DNA from: a virus
Virus record (IMG/VR): IMGVR_UViG_3300042471_000228
Location: 28,522-92,521 of that record
Strand: one strand, 5' to 3'
DNA length: 64,000 nt
The notes under the pieces were generated by a model. It searched no databases. It saw only the letters and a list, made by a program, of their open reading frames with translations, and was not told the origin of the DNA. Below are positions 52,998 through 61,757 of the stretch, piece after piece. Each line of letters starts with the position of its first letter. Positions within the stretch are counted from its first letter, which is position 1. The position numbers and the translations under genes are program-made.

Positions 52998-55900
52998 TAG
53001 CAAGGTCTATTAAACATTATATTATACAAAGAATTTGCAAAGTTATCAGCATCAAAATCTCCAGAAGGTGTTTTTGGTATTTTATAATAGTTCTCATCTT
53101 CAGATGGTACACTAAAATATCTTATACCTGGTACATAACCTTTTAAAGATACAATCTCACCAGCGCCATTAGGAGTTTCTGTACTCATACCAAATGTTTT
53201 ACCCAAAGTATCTCCAAAATTGGGAATTGTTCCTGCAACGTGGGTATTGGTTGATAAATCTGGAAAATTACTATCAATTGATAATCCAGGGATACCATTA
53301 TTTGGCATAATATTAATTGTAGTACTTTGTTTTATAGTTGATGTACTTGATAGAAATCTAGCATCTGTACCAGTTAAAATGTTATTAGAGTAATTACCAG
53401 AACCCATTCGAAGATTTCTACCATTAGGTAATGAAATATTAAAGCTATAAGTTCCAGCAACTGAACTACTAATATTAGATGTTCCAGTTACATGACTAAT
53501 ACTTTCTGTTACAGGATCAAAAACCAGTATTCCATAATTTGATAATCCTGGTGCAGGAACAACGGTTCCTGAACTAAGTGTTCTATACAAATAAACTTTT
53601 AATCTAGTAAGATCTTGCTTTGCTCTAATAACCGACCCAATTTGAGGAGGATTCGCTATATTATAAGGTGTAGAACCTTCTTTATTTTTTACATTTACAG
53701 TTATTACTGAGTTTGTTACTGATATAGAATTTACATAGGGTGTTCCGTTAAATATGCCATCATCTGATTCTAATAACATATACTGAAAAACTTTTTCAGA
53801 ATTCATATTATACCGATCGATTTTAAACTGCATGGTTGTGGCATCTAATACTGTAAAAGCTTGTGTGGGTTCAGTTTGTATTTCTAAAGTTACAGGTACA
53901 GCTATTAGACCGCAAGTTGAATTACTATATAAATAAATTCTAACTGTCTCATTGTATGTGCTGTTCAAAGTAATACCAGTTGCTGCATTATTTTTCGCAT
54001 AGACTCTGGTTAAATCCGAAGACATTGCGTAAATATAACCACCGGAACCTTTAATAGTATAGGTTTTACCAATCTCAACATCTATTTGTTGATATTGACC
54101 AGCTTTAAAAAATGAATATCTCTGTAAATTATTAAAGTATAGATTTTTAGCGTTATCTATAGATGCCTGAGCTCCTACAAAAAATGTAATATTATCAATA
54201 GCTTTAATACTATTATATATAAATGTACTTGTAGCACCTGTAGATCTTTTTGTAATTGTTAATCTATATTGTGTAGGCTGTATTCTTTTTACATCTATCA
54301 ACATAGCATTAGTACCAGGTTGATCATCAATTATATTACTTTGTGCTTCACCAGTAGCTACAATATTATCTGAAGAACCATTAACTATAGCTAATACAGT
54401 AGATTGTCCAGATTTAAAGTAAACACCTTTGCTACCATCAATACCACTGTTGTCATTTATACCTATATAAAATGATATACCCTCACCTACTTCTAATGGT
54501 GTAATTAAATCTCTTGAGAAATAACCAAATGCTGTATTAGATGATTGGATTGCAAAAGCTGTTGTTCCAATATTTGCAGTATTAATACCACCTGTACTAG
54601 GATTTTGAATAAGTGTATTTATTCCGGATGGCTTTGTAAATACCCAAGGTTCAAATCCAGAACCAAAGTTAGAAGATGTTATCCAAGTTGCTGTTGTATA
54701 ATTTATAGCATTATCCGTAGATTGTTGTATTGTAGCTGGAATTGTTTCAAAAACATTACTTAAACTTGGTGTAAATGTTGTATTAAACTCTCCATATGGA
54801 GCTCCTTCGCATGTATATGTGGTTCTATTTTCTGAAGGTACTATTCTTGTTTCAACTGTGTCTAGTGGTTTTTCAAAAGCATTTGACCAAAAAGTATTTG
54901 CAGTAGTTACCGAAACTGTATTAGGAACACCTAAAGATGTTTTTGATACATATTGTCTGTTTGTTGTCCAACTATTTGCATTAATATCATGATAAAAAGT
55001 AAACTGTCCAACACTTGGATAATAAATTTTACCATTTGGATGATAAAATGCTGAAGCAAAGACAGATGATACAGCTGCTGAATTTGGTAAAGTTACACCA
55101 GATGGAGGAACTACATCAATTCCGTTTTCATCAATTGGATAATAAATTTTACTTGACAACGATGGTGTAGTAGTATTAAGATTTGTAAGAACCCTACTTG
55201 GACTAGACGCATTATAATAACCAAACTCATAAATATCTGTTGTAGTACTTGTGTTATCTGGATTAGTCCATGTAGCACTAGATCTAGGAATGATTCTACA
55301 AGTCTTAGCAGCATTTCCAAAATTTTGAGGTGACTTTGTAGGTGTTAAATATATTTTATTGTCTCCTGCTAACACACCTCCATTATATTTATCAAATCCA
55401 TTTCTTAAATTAAGAAAGGGTGATACAAACTCCCATGTACAATCAGGAAACGGAGATCCTGTTATAGGGACTGCAACGGCTATTGTTGCAGAATTACTTA
55501 TAACATAAGTTCCAGCACTTCCTCGACCTGTATCAAATCTTGTAATTGTAGTATTAGATGGAATACCAACACCTGTAATAGTTTGACCCACTCCAAAAGA
55601 ACCTGATGTAGGAGCTACTGTAATAGTTAAAGTTGTACCAGAAATTGTTCCTTGAGCACCTGTGCAAGAGACTAATCCTGAACCAGGATTCAAAACAACT
55701 AGACCGGGTAATCCGACTGTAGATGGTGCGTAAGGAGTAAAACATGTAAAATATAATAAACCATTAGGTGCAAGAATACCTTTAGAATTATATTGTGCAT
55801 CAGATGCTGTACCAGATTGCAATGGAAATTGAGGTCTGTTGGTATAGTTATCACCTACCCAATATGATTTTACAGGTTCCCATGATTCTAATACACCGTC

Positions 55901-56134
55901 TGAGTTTCTACCGTTTGTTTTACCAGGATCCAGTACAAGAATAACAGAGTTTTGAATAGGGGCTGCTGTGTTTGTCCGAGATCTTGATACACTATAAGAA
56001 AGACCATTAGGTGCTAAAGATGGTGCTGCGAATCCCTGATTAGTTCCTGCAAAAGGATATCCAAAATAGGAACTGCTAATTTTTGAATCAAATGCTCTTA
56101 CAGAGCTGCTATTACCAACTAGACTACTAAACAT
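52997..56134 (-). CDS. large tail-fibre/adsorption protein with propeller and inserted beta module, 1045 aa
   Basis: The N-terminal 420 residues look like a kelch-type propeller (PNGLLYFTCF, LAGDNKIYLTP, FYHPNGKIYYPS, each an xPNGKIYxxP-type blade). A Gly/Thr-rich module at about residues 155-230 (GTISGTTLTITVAPTSGSFG and GVGIPSNTTITRFDTG) interrupts it; I remember this module as mobile among phage structural proteins. The rest is beta-rich, with a laminin-G-like stretch around 500-670. It lies 1 nt after the 384-aa gene. Receptor or glycan binding is likely; no catalytic site is recognised. Confidence 0.75.
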   Translation of the reverse strand: MFSSLVGNSSSVRAFDSKISSSYFGYPFAGTNQGFAAPSLAPNGLSYSVSRSRTNTAAPIQNSVILVLDPGKTNGRNSDGVLESWEPVKSYWVGDNYTNRPQFPLQSGTASDAQYNSKGILAPNGLLYFTCFTPYAPSTVGLPGLVVLNPGSGLVSCTGAQGTISGTTLTITVAPTSGSFGVGQTITGVGIPSNTTITRFDTGRGSAGTYVISNSATIAVAVPITGSPFPDCTWEFVSPFLNLRNGFDKYNGGVLAGDNKIYLTPTKSPQNFGNAAKTCRIIPRSSATWTNPDNTSTTTDIYEFGYYNASSPSRVLTNLNTTTPSLSSKIYYPIDENGIDVVPPSGVTLPNSAAVSSVFASAFYHPNGKIYYPSVGQFTFYHDINANSWTTNRQYVSKTSLGVPNTVSVTTANTFWSNAFEKPLDTVETRIVPSENRTTYTCEGAPYGEFNTTFTPSLSNVFETIPATIQQSTDNAINYTTATWITSSNFGSGFEPWVFTKPSGINTLIQNPSTGGINTANIGTTAFAIQSSNTAFGYFSRDLITPLEVGEGISFYIGINDNSGIDGSKGVYFKSGQSTVLAIVNGSSDNIVATGEAQSNIIDDQPGTNAMLIDVKRIQPTQYRLTITKRSTGATSTFIYNSIKAIDNITFFVGAQASIDNAKNLYFNNLQRYSFFKAGQYQQIDVEIGKTYTIKGSGGYIYAMSSDLTRVYAKNNAATGITLNSTYNETVRIYLYSNSTCGLIAVPVTLEIQTEPTQAFTVLDATTMQFKIDRYNMNSEKVFQYMLLESDDGIFNGTPYVNSISVTNSVITVNVKNKEGSTPYNIANPPQIGSVIRAKQDLTRLKVYLYRTLSSGTVVPAPGLSNYGILVFDPVTESISHVTGTSNISSSVAGTYSFNISLPNGRNLRMGSGNYSNNILTGTDARFLSSTSTIKQSTTINIMPNNGIPGLSIDSNFPDLSTNTHVAGTIPNFGDTLGKTFGMSTETPNGAGEIVSLKGYVPGIRYFSVPSEDENYYKIPKTPSGDFDADNFANSLYNIMFNRPC

Positions 56135-56135
56135 A

Positions 56136-57290
56136 TTAAATAACGTTTGTTAAATCACCTGTTAAATGCCATACTGTAGCTCCTCCGCTATAACTAATTT
56201 TAGTTAAAACTGCAGCACTCTGAATAGTTCTTAAATAGAGCATACTATCAGCAACCTTAATCGTGCTTGATGATCCTGCTGAAAAATTTATAGTAGTTGT
56301 TAAAGGTCCATCATACCATACAAACATAACCTGAGCACCCACTGGAAAAGCTGTATCATCTAAAGTGGGTATAGTAATTGTGATTGATGCTGCTGTTGTA
56401 TCAAGTAAATACATATTACCTTTTGTTCCAGCTGATAATGTAAAAGAACCACCTGCAGGAGGAAAAGCATTTACTGTAGAAGTTCCATCTTGACCAGCAT
56501 AAGTAATAGATTCAGATGATGATGCTGTCCATGATATTGAAACACTAGGATCTATAAGATTATCTGTATGAATCATTTTTACTTTCCATAAAAACTGACC
56601 CGCTACAGGTGCTGGAATAGTTTGCGACCAACTGTTTAATGTAGGAGGAGGCGTCCATGAACCTGTAGACCATGTATATACAGAAGCACCAGATGGATAT
56701 GTAGCAGGTGCTGTTGCAGACCATCTATACATTTCTAATACAGCTGTTCTATATCCATTATCACCTTTATCACCTAACTGACCCCAATCTGTATTAGAGT
56801 ATCCTGATGTAGGAGGAGGTGTGGTATTTGGAATAGTTTGATCAGTTCTTGCAAACCATGTAGTATAAGAACTACCATTATCTACATATACAACATCATT
56901 TATTAAATACGGACCTAATGCATCCGCGGGTGCAGTAGTTACATACTCACCTCTCCATCTTAAACCATTAGGTACACTGATAACATTAATTCCTACGGTA
57001 CTATTTTCAGTAGGCGTAAAAGGACCTGTTTGAGGAATCTCGTTAAGAGTTAACTCTATATAAGTACTTAGAGATTCTAACTGAAAGTTTACACCACCTC
57101 CGGTACCACCACCACCACCGATAGCAGCAGCTAGATCAGCTAGTGTCATCGCATAAGGTTGCCATGTATCTTGTTTCTTTAAACCACCAGGAGTATTAGT
57201 ACCAATGATTACTAAGTCATTATCTAAGTTTCTTGGTGTTTTTGCAAGTCGCTTACTCTTTAAGAGTTCTGACCAGTTATTAATTTGCAT
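56136..57290 (-). CDS. tail fibre protein with carbohydrate-binding-like region, 384 aa
   Basis: The N-terminus (MQINNWSELLKSKRLAKTPR) is a short attachment-type segment followed by Gly-rich linkers (GGGGGTGGG). Residues 100-175 show the pattern WRGEY, NDVVYVDNGSSYTTW and DWGQLG, similar to CBM5/12-type chitin-binding modules used in fibres. A minimal collagen-like GDKGDNG follows. The C-terminal beta domain ends in WHLTGDLTNVI. It is 20 nt after the 919-aa gene. Fibre assignment is by domain style; ligand unknown. Confidence 0.75.
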   Translation of the reverse strand: MQINNWSELLKSKRLAKTPRNLDNDLVIIGTNTPGGLKKQDTWQPYAMTLADLAAAIGGGGGTGGGVNFQLESLSTYIELTLNEIPQTGPFTPTENSTVGINVISVPNGLRWRGEYVTTAPADALGPYLINDVVYVDNGSSYTTWFARTDQTIPNTTPPPTSGYSNTDWGQLGDKGDNGYRTAVLEMYRWSATAPATYPSGASVYTWSTGSWTPPPTLNSWSQTIPAPVAGQFLWKVKMIHTDNLIDPSVSISWTASSSESITYAGQDGTSTVNAFPPAGGSFTLSAGTKGNMYLLDTTAASITITIPTLDDTAFPVGAQVMFVWYDGPLTTTINFSAGSSSTIKVADSMLYLRTIQSAAVLTKISYSGGATVWHLTGDLTNVI

Positions 57291-57310
57291 ATATTTTGAT
57301 TTTTAAGTTT

Positions 57311-60070
57311 TTATACAGCGTATGGAGCACAAAATTTAATTATTTTAGTGGGATTTCCACCACTTGAATAAATGAAAGGATACAATGATCCTCCATCTAT
57401 AGGTGGTCCATAACTGAAATTACTAAGTATGGAATTAACAAAATACGATTGACCCGAAGATGTACCTGCAATAATATCGCCTAAAAATTCATCAGTAGTT
57501 AAATTATAACAACTAAAAGCTGTAGTCAAAGATGTTGTTACTTCTGACCAAGTATTTTTTCTATAGAAAAGAATTCTATTACCATTAACCTGTCTTTCTA
57601 TCATGAATCCACAATTTCCTATAGTTCTTGTTAATAATGGTGTAAAGCTAGTATATTCCATTTCATAAAACTTCCCTTCTAAAGAATTAGTTACAAAATA
57701 AGTACCTTCTTCGGAAGCTGCAATTGTTAGTATACTACCTACAATTGTTGGACCTGTACCCATGTCAGGAATAACTTCTGTACCAAACTCACGTTTTGAG
57801 TATGTTCCATCAGTTAAATTAACCAAATATAAATATGGTATTTCTCCTACAGAATATCTTGATGGTCTAATTAACATATTTCCTGTTTGGTCAGCAAATT
57901 CGTACTTAAAACCTGCATCACTTGCTGCATCAACACCAGTCCCAATACCTATAAATGTTACCTCTGCAGTCATATTAGTACCCTCTATATAATCTATAGA
58001 ATCTAAAGTTTCTAAATCATGTATTATTATATTTAATGATCTTTGATTATTTACAAATGGAGCAAGCGAATTAGTGATACCATATAAAGAACCATCGTAA
58101 ACATAAAACTGGTATCTACTATATGATGTTGCTGGATCTTCATAAGTAACTATATCATTTTGAACAATACTTTTTACAGTTGTTGTATTTGCTGTTATAT
58201 CGTACTTAACTATATGTTCAGCATTTCCTAAATAGCTTTCTACACCAGTTCCATCAGTTCCTGCTGTTTCACCATACGTAAAGTATAAACAATTGTTTGC
58301 ACTATTATAAGCAAGACCCATACCCATAGTAAAACCTCTATCGGGAGCTAATCTTGGTAAATTATCTTCATTAAGAATAACTGTAAACTGTTCTGTTGAT
58401 ATATCAAAAACACCTAACGATCTATCACCACCACTAGTTAACATATAAACTTTATTACCTAATCTTGCGGTATTTGCTGGAAAAATACCTGGTGTTACTT
58501 CAGTAATACCACCATTAGGGAATACACACTCAGGAGCAGGAGTAGGAGCAGTACCACAACATGTGTCAAACCAAGCAGTACCACTAAACATAAACAACTT
58601 GTTCAATGTATTATTAAAGTAGATGCTACCTGGTTCTGGATTTGCAGGGTGTGTTGGTTCAACTGGAATACTTAATCTACCAGGAACATTCAATTGATTA
58701 ACTCTAACATGCTCACCAGCTTCAGGATTAGCTATGGTTACTCTAAGACCGGTCCAACTATTAGAATAAGCGGCATCTCCAAAAACATTATTACCACCTT
58801 GATCTAAGATCTGATTTACGAAAGTCATTGATCCATCAGGTGATTCTGTTGGATTCTCAGGATCATAAGTATTTACTAAATCATCAATATGGAAATTATA
58901 TACGTCCTCTAAACGATATAAGTACTTAGTAGTTGAGGTACCAGCCGCTTTGAAGTTATCCATGTTAACTTTTGTAGTACCGTCTACTCCATGAATATGA
59001 GCTGTATACTTACTAAGAAAAGTTGGTAAACCTGCACGATTACCAGGATCTTTAGAATAACAAGATATACCAGTAATATTCTCACCACCGGTAAACAAGA
59101 AACTTGTACCTTTAACGAATCCAGCATTATCTGATCCAATATCATTAATGGTAACAGTACCAGCTTGAGCAGGTAGAGTTATACCTAGTGAGTTAGGAAT
59201 ACTTGTTCTTACTTGGTTAGCTTCTGCTCCACAACTTGACATTGTTACAGAGTTAGCATTTCTCATCCAGTAACCAAGACCATTTGAATCTGATGCACAG
59301 TTACTAAGAGTAGAGTAGGTTGTATTATGAATAGAGAAACCAGCTAAGTAACAACCTGAAGCATAACATGTATCCAAGCTAGTACTAGTTGTAGAACCAG
59401 CAATATAGAATCCGTGACCACCTGCATTTCTAACACGAGTGTTTTGGATTTTAGATGCCATTCCACCATACATCATGATACCATGACGACGAGCTCCATC
59501 AATAAGAACTTCATTAATCCAAATATTGTTCAAGTTAGAACCAGATGCGTCAGGATTACCTTCAGTCAATAAGATACCACCAGAACCTTGTGTAGAATAT
59601 GAAACTGTTCCACCAGAACTAGTATAAACAGACTTAACACCTACAAGATCTACATTCATAATAGTAAGAGAATCAGACGATGTCCAACCATTACCTGAGT
59701 CAGGTGTTGTTATAATATGATAACCACCATTGGTACTAGTCATAACAAAACGAGTAGAACCATTTGTAGACAAGCTGTCTTTTGCAGATCTACTAACACC
59801 AGTGATTGTAACATTGGGAGCTTGAATGTCAAACATATTTTGACCACTGGCAGACATTGTAAAGTCTCCTTCTCCAAATAGGAAAGTGGTACCTGCTCTG
59901 CGAATAATTACAGTACTATCAATAGTTGCTGTCTTATAAGCACTGCAGTCAAATACTGTTCCTTCTGGATATACAGCACTAGATCCTGCATTTTGAAGTT
60001 TTGCAGTAAAAGTACTACCTGTAACATTCTGTATAGGAATTGTACCTTTTTGATTAATTGATAAAGCCAT
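57311..60070 (-). CDS. tailspike-like beta-helix protein with C-terminal propeller, 919 aa
   Basis: Residues about 1-470 form a parallel beta-helix of pectate-lyase type: rungs such as NIWINEVLIDGARRHGIMMY, IQNTRVRNAGGHGFYIAG, DTCYASGCYLAGFSI and LSNCASDSNGLGYW. A linker (GSIYFNNTLNKLFMFSGTAW) leads to a C-terminal beta-propeller-like half (ITEVTPGIFPANTARLG, SEEGTYFVTNS). Beta-helix tailspikes often bind or cut capsule polysaccharide. I cannot point to a catalytic residue, so depolymerase activity is inference. It follows the first gene of the arm by 3 nt. Confidence 0.78.
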   Translation of the reverse strand: MALSINQKGTIPIQNVTGSTFTAKLQNAGSSAVYPEGTVFDCSAYKTATIDSTVIIRRAGTTFLFGEGDFTMSASGQNMFDIQAPNVTITGVSRSAKDSLSTNGSTRFVMTSTNGGYHIITTPDSGNGWTSSDSLTIMNVDLVGVKSVYTSSGGTVSYSTQGSGGILLTEGNPDASGSNLNNIWINEVLIDGARRHGIMMYGGMASKIQNTRVRNAGGHGFYIAGSTTSTSLDTCYASGCYLAGFSIHNTTYSTLSNCASDSNGLGYWMRNANSVTMSSCGAEANQVRTSIPNSLGITLPAQAGTVTINDIGSDNAGFVKGTSFLFTGGENITGISCYSKDPGNRAGLPTFLSKYTAHIHGVDGTTKVNMDNFKAAGTSTTKYLYRLEDVYNFHIDDLVNTYDPENPTESPDGSMTFVNQILDQGGNNVFGDAAYSNSWTGLRVTIANPEAGEHVRVNQLNVPGRLSIPVEPTHPANPEPGSIYFNNTLNKLFMFSGTAWFDTCCGTAPTPAPECVFPNGGITEVTPGIFPANTARLGNKVYMLTSGGDRSLGVFDISTEQFTVILNEDNLPRLAPDRGFTMGMGLAYNSANNCLYFTYGETAGTDGTGVESYLGNAEHIVKYDITANTTTVKSIVQNDIVTYEDPATSYSRYQFYVYDGSLYGITNSLAPFVNNQRSLNIIIHDLETLDSIDYIEGTNMTAEVTFIGIGTGVDAASDAGFKYEFADQTGNMLIRPSRYSVGEIPYLYLVNLTDGTYSKREFGTEVIPDMGTGPTIVGSILTIAASEEGTYFVTNSLEGKFYEMEYTSFTPLLTRTIGNCGFMIERQVNGNRILFYRKNTWSEVTTSLTTAFSCYNLTTDEFLGDIIAGTSSGQSYFVNSILSNFSYGPPIDGGSLYPFIYSSGGNPTKIIKFCAPYAV

Positions 60071-60073
60071 TTT

Positions 60074-60523
60074 TTATATTTTAAAGTAATTATATAACGT
60101 ATACCATTGTGCTGCTAGTGTATTATCTGCAATATAAGTAGCACTTGTTATTACACCAGCAGCAATTCCGTTTGCTGGTTTGATTGTTTGAGAATATGCA
60201 ACATCACCGTCTACAGCTGAACCAGCTGCGGGTTCTACAATAACATCATCAACACTCATAGACTGGATACTAATTTTATATCCGGAGTTACCATCACCTA
60301 CCTGGGGTAAATAAATAGTAACACTTCCTGCACCAACTGTAACAGTATTAGCAACAATAAAAACAGTCTCTAATGAAGTTAAGTCTGTCCATGTAATATT
60401 ATAACTTGTAACCGCTTCCGCATAAGGATCTAGTATAACCACTCTGGGTACACTAGGATTGGGTGGTGGTTCAAATGGTAGTTGAATCGTTCCACCTCTT
60501 ATTAAAAACGGATTGTTCGGCAT
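60074..60523 (-). CDS. first gene of the late arm, tail-associated, 149 aa
   Basis: The protein begins MPNNPFLIRGGTIQLPFEPP. It is beta-rich (ETVFIVANTVTVGAGSVTIY) with a Gly/Asp loop (QVGDGNSGYKISIQ) and resembles small tail or fibre-adaptor domains that also appear at the C-terminus of larger fibres. It is the first gene downstream of the promoter at 60557-60586 and sits 3 nt before the beta-helix gene. Function is inferred from context only. Confidence 0.7.
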   Translation of the reverse strand: MPNNPFLIRGGTIQLPFEPPPNPSVPRVVILDPYAEAVTSYNITWTDLTSLETVFIVANTVTVGAGSVTIYLPQVGDGNSGYKISIQSMSVDDVIVEPAAGSAVDGDVAYSQTIKPANGIAAGVITSATYIADNTLAAQWYTLYNYFKI

Positions 60524-60556
60524 ATACTATAATATACAAAAGTACAAAGATATCTA

Positions 60557-60586
60557 CAAATATAAAAGCATAATTCGGACAATCAA
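60557..60586 (-). promoter_or_regulatory. consensus Bacteroidota promoter at the head of the late arm
   Basis: The minus strand has TTG (60586-60584), a 19-nt spacer, and TATATTTG (60564-60557), matching the Bacteroidota -33/-7 consensus. The first ATG (149-aa gene) is 34 nt downstream. Confidence 0.75.
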
Positions 60587-60599
60587 CATACTGTCGTAT

Positions 60600-60850
60600 A
60601 TATCATGCATTAATACACCTTTCGGGGTATAATGTCCGTTATAACATACATAATCATACCTCAACGGGTGTTATATGACACATTATATTTATACCAGTGA
60701 GTATTATACCCCCGGGTACATCTGGTAGCACGTGTACCCCCGGTATAACCGGTGAACGTTTTGTTATAGGGGAGAGAGGGTGATGGGGTATATACGCATC
60801 ACTCCCCCGTGCGCACGCGGAACCGGGGTACCCCCCTTGATTCTGTGACT
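60600..60850. promoter_or_regulatory. GC-rich palindrome-dense divergent control region
   Basis: This 250-nt stretch between the late and early arms holds no convincing gene. It contains perfect palindromes CGTGCGCACG (60808-60817) and GGGGTACCCC (60825-60834), inverted repeats GGGTACA/TGTACCC (60714/60733), GTGATG/CATCAC (60780/60797), CCCC-TATAAC/GTTATAGGGG (60737/60763), and a long-range pair CGGGGTATAAT/ATTATACCCCCG (60623/60703). It is clearly GC-richer than the rest. Control of both arms, an origin, or transcription stops are possible uses. Confidence 0.6.
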
Positions 60851-60851
60851 C

Positions 60852-60892
60852 TTTGTCTATCATTAACACCGTAATAGTAAAAATTCTACACC
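60852..60892 (+). promoter_or_regulatory. early-array leader element, copy 1
   Basis: TTTGTCTAT is followed by AACACCGTAATAGTAAAA and TTCTACACC up to the ATG. AACACC starts 28 nt before the start codon, the spacing shared by most copies in this array. Confidence 0.6.
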
Positions 60893-61027
60893 ATGAAAAC
60901 AGATAAACAATGCACATGCAAAGGTGCAAGAACACTCACCTTTGACAAGAGCACACATGAACTTACATGTACTGGATGCTCGAAGCAAGTCGTTCGTGAA
61001 GATGATACTGATGACCTTCCATTCTAA
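60893..61027 (+). CDS. 44-aa zinc-ribbon-like protein
   Basis: The frame begins MKTDKQCTCKGARTLTFD and ends with an acidic tail (REDDTDDLPF). Four cysteines form CxC (7,9) and CxxC (26,29), typical of a single zinc ribbon. It is the first gene of the plus-strand array, with its own leader element upstream and a hairpin downstream. Small zinc ribbons of this kind often contact nucleic acid or polymerase, but the target here is unknown. Confidence 0.7.
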   Translation: MKTDKQCTCKGARTLTFDKSTHELTCTGCSKQVVREDDTDDLPF

Positions 61028-61037
61028 TATGGGGGTC

Positions 61038-61055
61038 ATCACCCTTCGGGGTGAT
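61038..61055 (+). terminator. hairpin with TTCG loop after the zinc-ribbon gene
   Basis: The 7-bp stem ATCACCC/GGGTGAT encloses a TTCG tetraloop. No T run follows, so it may be a processing or stability hairpin rather than a full terminator. Confidence 0.6.
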
Positions 61056-61058
61056 TCA

Positions 61059-61095
61059 GCTATGAGTAACACCTTAATAATTAAAATCTATACAC
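61059..61095 (+). promoter_or_regulatory. early-array leader element, copy 2
   Basis: AGCTATGAGT is followed by AACACCTTAATAATTAAAA and TCTATACAC up to the ATG; AACACC starts 28 nt before the start codon. Confidence 0.65.
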
Positions 61096-61293
61096 ATGAA
61101 AACAATTAAGTTATTTAGTTGGTTCTTCGGAACCTTTTTCGCATCATTGTTAATACTATCAATGTGCATCGCTCTTGTCACGTGGACACCTGTCTACAAC
61201 GTAATTCACTCTGGTTGGAGTGTGTTCACAGTATTGACCTCGTTATGTATGGGGTTATTCGTCATTGCTGAGTTGGAGGATACCATCTCGTAG
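61096..61293 (+). CDS. small two-helix membrane protein, 65 aa
   Basis: Two hydrophobic helices, at about residues 7-30 (FSWFFGTFFASLLILSMCIA) and 40-58 (GWSVFTVLTSLCMGLFVIA), suggest an inner membrane protein with a short acidic end (ELEDTIS). It has its own leader and terminator. Functions such as superinfection exclusion or holin-like action are possible but unsupported; no family recognised. Confidence 0.7.
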   Translation: MKTIKLFSWFFGTFFASLLILSMCIALVTWTPVYNVIHSGWSVFTVLTSLCMGLFVIAELEDTIS

Positions 61294-61307
61294 TGTGTAG
61301 AGGAGAG

Positions 61308-61330
61308 AGCACCCTTCGGGGTGCTTTTTT
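61308..61330 (+). terminator. intrinsic terminator after the 65-aa membrane gene
   Basis: The stem AGCACCC/GGGTGCT with loop TTCG is followed by TTTTTT, a textbook rho-independent terminator. Confidence 0.85.
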
Positions 61331-61331
61331 A

Positions 61332-61368
61332 GCTATCAATAACACCTTAATGCTTCAAATTATACACT
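61332..61368 (+). promoter_or_regulatory. early-array leader element, copy 3
   Basis: GCTATCAAT is followed by AACACCTTAATGCTTCAAA and TTATACACT up to the ATG; AACACC starts 28 nt before the start codon. Confidence 0.65.
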
Positions 61369-61674
61369 ATGCAAAACAATCAGCCCATTCTATCCTGCGC
61401 GGGTAGAGACAGTGTCAACATCGACGCTGTATTACTTCAACAGTTGTTGGAGAATTTCACACCAAATCTCATCGGTGCCAAACAACGTGCGGGTCTACTC
61501 GAACTTGATTTGCGTCTAATTGCCAAAGGTGAGTATGGTGATGATTCCTTGAAAGTATTCAAGGATATTATTACTAAAGAGTTCCTTTTCATCCAACTAA
61601 TGGAAGCATCTCGTCTTGCGAGACAGGTACCTGCGGGTTGCGAAGAAGTTCCATCTGTTGAAGATGATTTGTGA
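61369..61674 (+). CDS. hypothetical early protein, 101 aa
   Basis: The protein starts MQNNQPILSCAGRDSVNIDA. It is mostly helical (AVLLQQLLENFTPNLIG, LELDLRLIAKGEYG) with an acidic C-terminus (EEVPSVEDDL). It has two cysteines but no motif. It has its own leader and terminator. I recognise no family; an early host-interaction protein is the usual interpretation for such genes. Confidence 0.65.
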   Translation: MQNNQPILSCAGRDSVNIDAVLLQQLLENFTPNLIGAKQRAGLLELDLRLIAKGEYGDDSLKVFKDIITKEFLFIQLMEASRLARQVPAGCEEVPSVEDDL

Positions 61675-61687
61675 ACAAACTAAAAAC

Positions 61688-61723
61688 AAGCGAGGCACCC
61701 TTAATTGGGTGTCTTGTTTTTTT
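61688..61723 (+). terminator. intrinsic terminator after the 101-aa gene
   Basis: A stem of about 13 pairs (core GCACCC/GGGTGT, with wobble pairs, extending to AAGCGAG/CTTGTT) around loop TTAATT is followed by a run of seven T. Confidence 0.8.
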
Positions 61724-61728
61724 ATCTA

Positions 61729-61757
61729 CTAATAACACCTTAATGATTAAAAATTGA
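61729..61757 (+). promoter_or_regulatory. early-array leader element, copy 4 (no gene follows)
   Basis: The copy reads AATAACACCTTAATGATTAA, but no start codon follows at the usual 28-nt distance; the sequence instead leads into two hairpins ending at 61832. Confidence 0.6.

Noticed and set aside
50144-60523. Diversity-generating retroelement acting on the tail-fibre genes
   Set aside because: I found no reverse-transcriptase gene and no template-like repeat of a fibre 3' end in this window.
60654-60935. 93-codon minus-strand frame across the divergent region
   Set aside because: It overlaps the palindromes and runs antisense into the 44-aa zinc-ribbon gene and its leader; its translation has no recognisable domain.
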